Assembly: GCF_009811795.1 (NCBI RefSeq)
Contig: NZ_BLJE01000006.1
Location: forward strand, 1 to 64,000
Direction: 5' to 3'
DNA from: Litoreibacter roseus
Lineage (GTDB): Bacteria; Pseudomonadota; Alphaproteobacteria; Rhodobacterales; Rhodobacteraceae
Length of the DNA: 64,000 nt
Of the stretch, positions 59,710 through 64,000 are shown piece by piece; the first letter of the stretch is position 1; each line of letters begins with the position of its first letter. The notes under the pieces were generated by a model. It saw only the letters and a program-made list of their open reading frames with translations. It was not told where the DNA came from and ran no database searches. The translations under genes were made by a program, and so were the position numbers.

Positions 59710-61783
59710 GGGTGATCACAGGCTCCATCCCCTCCAACGCCTCTTGCGACAGGTGGCATTTGATTTGATGCCCACCGGCCAGCATGCGTTGGGGCGGCAC
59801 CTCTTTCTCACACAAGCCGCCTGGCACCTCGGACTTCCACCGGCACCGGGTCTGGAAAGGACAACCTGGTGGCGGGTTCATGGCAGAGGGCACGTCGCCT
59901 TCAAGCACGATATGTTTCTTGGCGATCCGCGTGTCAGCAATGGGCACCGCAGAGAGAAGTGCCTCGGTGTAAGGATGATAGGGCGGCGCAAAAACCTGAT
60001 CTGTTGTTCCCAGTTCTACCACGTGGCCAAGGTACATTACCATAACGCGATCAGATAGATAGCGAACAATGCTCAAGTCGTGGCTGATGAAAAGCAGCGT
60101 CGTTTTGTTCTTGCGCTGGATCTCCATCAACAGGTCGGTCACGGCGGCTTGCACGGACACATCAAGGGCCGATACAGGTTCATCCGCCACCACAATTTTC
60201 GCGTCGCCAGCAAAGGCACGAGCGATGCCGACGCGTTGTTTCTGACCGCCGGAAAGTTGGCGGGGCATGCGACCTGCAAACTCCCGAGGAAGTTTAACAA
60301 GATCCAAAAGTTCGAGCATCCGCTGTTCGCGGGCGGCTTCGGTGTCGCCCACCCCAAAAATTTCTAACGCGCGGATGATCTGGCGGCCCACGGTCATGGA
60401 CGGGTTCAGGGTGTCGAAGGGGTTCTGGAACACCATCTGAACATTAGAGATCGTCTTGGTGTCGCGTTCCTCGATTGGGACGTCTTGTATCTCGGAATTG
60501 TTAAGGATGATTTTACCATCCGTCGCGGTCTCCAACCCCATCAGGACCTTGGCGAAGGTCGACTTGCCGCAACCAGACTCGCCCACGATGGCCAGCGTCT
60601 CGCTTTCATGGGCCTCGAAGCTGAGTGTCTCATTGGCCTTGACCACCTTCTTGCTTCCGCCGCCAAAGAGCGCATTCGCCGCGACCTCGTAGTATTTCTT
60701 CAAATCCTCCATGCGAAGGACGACATCGCCGGGCTCTGACTTCTCGGTCTGGTCGCCCCCCAGAGGCAGCTTAGACCAGTCGATCTCGGTCGTGCGCAGG
60801 CAACGTGTGTCGTGACGGTCGTCGCCTTCGACACCGACCATCGGGATATCTTTTGCATCACAGCGACCCGCCTCGAAATAGTCGCAGCGCGGGCCAAAAT
60901 TGCAGCCGTTGGGCCGTTCGTGGGGCAGGGGGAAATTGCCCGGAATGGCAATCAAAGGCTTGGAATTCTTGTCCGCACCGGGCAGAGGGATCGACCGGAA
61001 CAGCGCCTGCGTATAGGGGTGGCGCATCTTGTCGAACACGTCGGTGATCGATCCGGTTTCGACCGTTTCACCGGAATACATGACGCTGATCCTGTCGCAG
61101 GTTTCCAGCACAAGTCCCAGATTATGCGAGATAAACAGCATCGAGGTGCCGTATTTCTTGCCCAGATCCTTGACCAGTTCGACCACCGCCGCCTCAACGG
61201 TTACGTCCAACGCAGTGGTGGGTTCATCAAGGATCAGAAGCGACGGCTTGGACATCAGCGCCATGGCAATCACGATGCGTTGCTGCTGGCCGCCGGACAA
61301 CTGGTGCGGATAGCTTTTGAGAATACGTTCGGGGTCTGGCAGCTTCACGTCCGTCACGACTTCCAGTGCGCGGGCATAGGCCTCTTTCTCGGAGGTGCCG
61401 TAGTGTATCATCGGCACTTCCATCAGCTGCTTGCCGATCTTCATCGCCGGGTTCAGGGAGGCCATGGGTTCCTGATAGATCATCGCAATCTCAGAGCCGC
61501 GGATGTCGCGCAGCTCCTTGTCGCTCATCTCGTTCAGCTTGCGGCCCTTGAATTTGATGGAGCCGCCGACGATGCGTCCGTTGACGCCGAGGTCCTGCAT
61601 GACGCCCAAGGCCACGGTGGATTTGCCGCAGCCGGATTCGCCCACCAAGCCCATCGCTTCGCCCGGTTGTACGGTGCAGGAGAAATCCATCACGGCCGGG
61701 ATTTCCCTGAGGCGCGTGAAAAACGAGATGGAGAGGTTTTCGATCTCTAGGATCGGGCCGTCATAGGCTTGGTCATCCGCCAT
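59696..61783 (-). CDS. Fused dipeptide/oligopeptide ABC ATPase (DppD-DppF type)
   Basis: A 695-residue protein with two complete ATPase domains joined in one chain, as in YejF/GsiA. The first has Walker A GLVGESGCGKST (45-56), LSGGQ at 162-166 and LDEPTT (about 185-190). The second has AIVGESGCGKSTFAK, LSGGQKQRVGIA and VADEPVSALD. Each is followed by an oligopeptide-binding C-terminal part with a Cys cluster (CNFGPRCDYFEAGRCD; GCPFQTRCRW). It energises the two permeases encoded upstream. The contrast with the degenerate secretion ATPases at 12.6-16.4 kb is striking. Confidence 0.95.
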   Translation of the reverse strand: MADDQAYDGPILEIENLSISFFTRLREIPAVMDFSCTVQPGEAMGLVGESGCGKSTVALGVMQDLGVNGRIVGGSIKFKGRKLNEMSDKELRDIRGSEIAMIYQEPMASLNPAMKIGKQLMEVPMIHYGTSEKEAYARALEVVTDVKLPDPERILKSYPHQLSGGQQQRIVIAMALMSKPSLLILDEPTTALDVTVEAAVVELVKDLGKKYGTSMLFISHNLGLVLETCDRISVMYSGETVETGSITDVFDKMRHPYTQALFRSIPLPGADKNSKPLIAIPGNFPLPHERPNGCNFGPRCDYFEAGRCDAKDIPMVGVEGDDRHDTRCLRTTEIDWSKLPLGGDQTEKSEPGDVVLRMEDLKKYYEVAANALFGGGSKKVVKANETLSFEAHESETLAIVGESGCGKSTFAKVLMGLETATDGKIILNNSEIQDVPIEERDTKTISNVQMVFQNPFDTLNPSMTVGRQIIRALEIFGVGDTEAAREQRMLELLDLVKLPREFAGRMPRQLSGGQKQRVGIARAFAGDAKIVVADEPVSALDVSVQAAVTDLLMEIQRKNKTTLLFISHDLSIVRYLSDRVMVMYLGHVVELGTTDQVFAPPYHPYTEALLSAVPIADTRIAKKHIVLEGDVPSAMNPPPGCPFQTRCRWKSEVPGGLCEKEVPPQRMLAGGHQIKCHLSQEALEGMEPVITLAAE

Positions 61784-61942
61784 GGGCGCGACCTCCTTCG
61801 GTCAAGATATTCTTGTTTGAGGCATGGCCCGACACGGTTTCGGATTTGCGTCGGACTTTTATCGGACTTTCGTCGGACCGGTGATCCACGGTCTGCCGGT
61901 TCGCTACATCGCACGCGGTGCGTTTTTGGAAAAAACGCACCG

Positions 61943-63394
61943 TTAGTCCTTCAGGCTTTCTTCACGCAGACCGTCCGCCAAAAGGTTGAGCCCCAGAACA
62001 AGGCTCATCAAAGCGAGGGCCGGTGCGATGGCCGGGTGCGGGAAGATGCTGAGCAAGCGGCGGCCTGCGTTGATCGTGGTGCCCCAATCGGGGCTTTCCG
62101 AACTGAGACCCAGACCGAAGAAGCCCAATGTGCCCAGCAGGATGGTGGTGTAGCCGATGCGCAGGCAGAAATCGACGATCAGCGGTCCGCGTGCGTTAGG
62201 CAGAATTTCCCATAGCATGATGTACCACGGGCCTTCGCCGCGGGTCTGGCCCGCCGCCACATAGTCGCGGGTCTTGATGTCGAGAACGAGGCCTCGCACG
62301 ATCCGGAAGACGGTGGGCGCATTCACGAAGACGACCGACACGAACACGATCAGGATTGCGGGATCGACCGAGACGACGCCCAGCGGGTCCGCGTCCCATG
62401 CCAGCCCCAGATAGAGCCAGCCGCCGACCACCAGCGTAACCGCCAGAAAAAGGTTCCGCTTGGCGGGCTGGGTAAAATAGCGCGAGTTCCAGAGGATCAC
62501 CAAAAATACGATCGGGAACGCGAACAGCAGCGAGGCCATCATCGTCGGGATGGTCCAGCGATAGCTGCCGATGTCTATGCCCGCTTCCCGGATTTCCGGG
62601 GTGACCAGCAGGAAGAACAGAAGGATCACCGGAAAGGCCAGCACAAGATTGGCGATGAAGCTGAGGACGGTGTCCAAACGTCCGCCATAATAGCCCGCAG
62701 GCAGGCCCAGCGTGATGCCCACCATGAACGCGAACAGCGTGGCGGCCGGTGCGATGATCAGCACGACCTGACTGCCCTGGATGACGCGGGAAAACACGTC
62801 GCGGGCCAGATTGTCACCCCCCAGCAGGTAGTGGGGATAAGCGCCCTCGGGCGCACCGGCCAGCGGTGTTCCGGGGACCTTGTTTTTCATTCCCGAAACC
62901 TGGCTCAGTGGCTCGTGGGTCAGGATCAGGTCGAAGGCTGCGAAGAATGCGGCGAAGACCCAGAACATGACGAGCGCAAAGCCAACCATGCCGATGGGGC
63001 TGTCAAAGAGTTTGCCGTAAAGGCCCAGCTTGCGCTTGAAGGGGATAGAGATGGCGAAGGTCGCGGCCAGCGCAATCCAGACGGGGGTGAGGCGCGCGCC
63101 AATCTCGCCCAGAATGCCGCCGGTGCCGTAGGGCGTAACCACCCCGCTGAGAGGGTAGATCGCCACAACAACGACAAGCGCCATGAAAAGCAGATTGGTG
63201 ATCTTGCCGGTGGTGTTGGCCAAGCCCGGTTTCATGGCCAGCGTGCCGTCGGGGTTGATCTCCACCCCCTCGGCGGGGGCCACGAAGGACAGGATGAAGG
63301 TTGCCAGCAAAGCAATCGCCAAAAGCGCGATCAGGCCGAAGAAGATTGGGTTGAGAACGCCGCCGAGCATGCCGGTCCAGGTTAGAGGATCCAT
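61943..63394 (-). CDS. Peptide-type ABC transporter permease (DppC-like, N-extended)
   Basis: A 483-residue permease. The C-terminal 300 residues are a DppC/YejE-type domain with the EAA-loop region DYVAAGQTRGEGPWYIMLWE. The N-terminal 150-180 residues are an extra part with four hydrophobic segments (for example LNPIFFGLIALLAIALLATF), longer than the usual 300-residue DppC. An insertion between helices (YFTQPAKRNLFLAVTLVVGG) also adds length. The ATG at 63394 overlaps the stop of the small protein gene (ATGA). 159 bp without a gene separate it from the ATPase gene. Confidence 0.9.
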   Translation of the reverse strand: MDPLTWTGMLGGVLNPIFFGLIALLAIALLATFILSFVAPAEGVEINPDGTLAMKPGLANTTGKITNLLFMALVVVVAIYPLSGVVTPYGTGGILGEIGARLTPVWIALAATFAISIPFKRKLGLYGKLFDSPIGMVGFALVMFWVFAAFFAAFDLILTHEPLSQVSGMKNKVPGTPLAGAPEGAYPHYLLGGDNLARDVFSRVIQGSQVVLIIAPAATLFAFMVGITLGLPAGYYGGRLDTVLSFIANLVLAFPVILLFFLLVTPEIREAGIDIGSYRWTIPTMMASLLFAFPIVFLVILWNSRYFTQPAKRNLFLAVTLVVGGWLYLGLAWDADPLGVVSVDPAILIVFVSVVFVNAPTVFRIVRGLVLDIKTRDYVAAGQTRGEGPWYIMLWEILPNARGPLIVDFCLRIGYTTILLGTLGFFGLGLSSESPDWGTTINAGRRLLSIFPHPAIAPALALMSLVLGLNLLADGLREESLKD

Positions 63395-63756
63395 CAGTTC
63401 AGCCTTTCTTTGGTGGTGCTGTCGGAGAAGACCGCCGTGCCGTTTGCGGCGTATCCGGTCTCGAAGACATGTGTCTGGGTCTCGGTGGTCCATGCGCAGG
63501 AAATCACAGTGCGCACGGTTGTGGCGTCCGTGGTCGCGGGATCAGGGGGCGTGGCTGTGCAATCGGTGCGGGCAAGTTCCAGATCGCTCTGGGCAACCCT
63601 GTGGGCCAGATAGGCACCGTAGCCTTGGTCCAGCAGATCCTGATCGCTGGGACGGTTGATTTGCCCTGCAAGCGCGAGGCCCGCGGCGAACCCTATGCCG
63701 AGATAGAGCAGCCTTGGCCATGTCACGATCCGGCGAAGTATGGAGCGCCCGGCCAT
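63394..63756 (-). CDS. Small membrane-anchored protein in the transporter operon
   Basis: A 120-residue protein with one N-terminal helix (YLGIGFAAGLALAGQI, about 18-33) and an extracytoplasmic tail with two Cys (RTDCTAT and VISCAWT) that could form a disulfide. I do not recognise a family. It overlaps both permease genes by ATGA or a shared base, so it is translated with them and may be an accessory subunit. A similar small gene between permeases is not part of standard Dpp/Opp operons. Confidence 0.7.
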   Translation of the reverse strand: MAGRSILRRIVTWPRLLYLGIGFAAGLALAGQINRPSDQDLLDQGYGAYLAHRVAQSDLELARTDCTATPPDPATTDATTVRTVISCAWTTETQTHVFETGYAANGTAVFSDSTTKERLN

Positions 63757-64000
63757 CAGGAAATCCGGATCCGTGGGTTCAGGAACACGTAGCCGATGTC
63801 GGAGATCAGCTGCGTGACCAGCACCACGAAGACTGCGACGACGGAACAGCCCAGAAGCAGGTCGATGTCATTGTTCGAGGCCGCTTGCACCAGCGTCCAG
63901 CCGAAGCCTTTGTAGTTGAACAGCGTCTCGGTGATGACGACGCCCGTCAGCAGGTAAGGGAACTGCAACATGATGACGGTGAACGGTGCGATCAGCGCAT
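63756..64000 (-). CDS. Peptide-type ABC transporter permease (DppB-like), 3' part
   Basis: The C-terminal 80 or so residues of a DppB-type permease. The last helices are visible (LLTGVVITETLFNYKGFGWT, the conserved G-x-x-E-T-x-F loop) with the terminal VFLNPRIRIS. The frame stays open to the window edge, so the gene starts outside. Its stop overlaps the start of the small protein gene. Confidence 0.9.
   Translation of the reverse strand, partial: ALIAPFTVIMLQFPYLLTGVVITETLFNYKGFGWTLVQAASNNDIDLLLGCSVVAVFVVLVTQLISDIGYVFLNPRIRIS

Noticed and set aside
1-64000. CRISPR array, rRNA operon, intact tRNA genes or a replication origin
   Set aside because: I saw no regularly spaced short repeats, no rRNA-like sequence, no complete cloverleaf and no DnaA-box cluster or parABS set.

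Overview
The window looks like a chromosomal segment of an alphaproteobacterium of the Rhodobacteraceae (Roseobacter group). I infer this from the fairly high GC and from a combination typical of that group: ornithine-lipid genes olsB-olsA, a ChpT-type phosphotransferase beside a DUF3553 protein, a yicC-gmk-gamma carbonic anhydrase operon, class II DAHP synthase, a GlxA-type regulator and a TctCAB (TTT) transporter. No database search was possible; product names rest on motifs and family resemblance.

Layout. (1) 0.4-7.0 kb: an operon on the minus strand with an RND efflux adaptor and pump, a DUF898 membrane protein and an M48 metalloprotease; a small K+ channel-like gene is divergent. (2) 7.5-9.0 kb: a scar region. 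It holds an acyltransferase-3 C-terminal remnant, a possible IS21-type end and an IS6-family element with 60-bp inverted ends whose transposase lacks the catalytic Glu. The element truncates a SnoaL-like gene. (3) 9.1-10.9 kb: an SDR and a divergent LysR regulator. (4) 11.3-19.1 kb: a type I secretion-like locus. An HlyD adaptor and two ABC half-transporters, both with badly degenerate ATPase motifs, are divergent from a large signal-less PA14/cadherin protein. (5) 19.8-27.2 kb: a mosaic accessory region (DUF4304-like protein; a GC-rich phzF/lrp/OYE/EamA/arsR block; a tyrosine integrase). It ends at a 45-bp 3' fragment of a tRNA-Arg(CCG) gene, a probable attachment-site half. Four copies of a dispersed 110-170 bp repeat, all in one orientation, separate the modules of sections 4 and 5.

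(6) 27.3-30.4 kb: cueR and copA with a textbook MerR-type promoter. (7) 30.4-33.4 kb: an SDR, a secreted alpha/beta hydrolase and an AraC regulator. (8) 33.9-39.8 kb: a catabolic locus with tartrate/D-malate dehydrogenase, a fluoroacetate-dehalogenase-like hydrolase, LysR and a tripartite tricarboxylate transporter. (9) 39.9-45.9 kb: envelope genes: a lipoprotein, a DUF882 protein, an L,D-transpeptidase, and an lpxD-like/acp/KAS trio. (10) 46-59.7 kb: housekeeping genes (DAHP synthase, PAS protein, yicC, gmk, gamma-CA, chpT, olsBA, thiE, trmJ, ctaA, M32 carboxypeptidase, DUF1206). (11) 59.4-64 kb: a peptide-type ABC transporter operon that continues past the window edge.

The strongest candidate for something undescribed is the secretion-like locus at 11.3-19.1 kb. 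Neither ABC subunit keeps a Walker A lysine, a signature motif or an H-loop histidine, yet both genes are full length and sit in a translationally coupled operon beside a plausible exported substrate.
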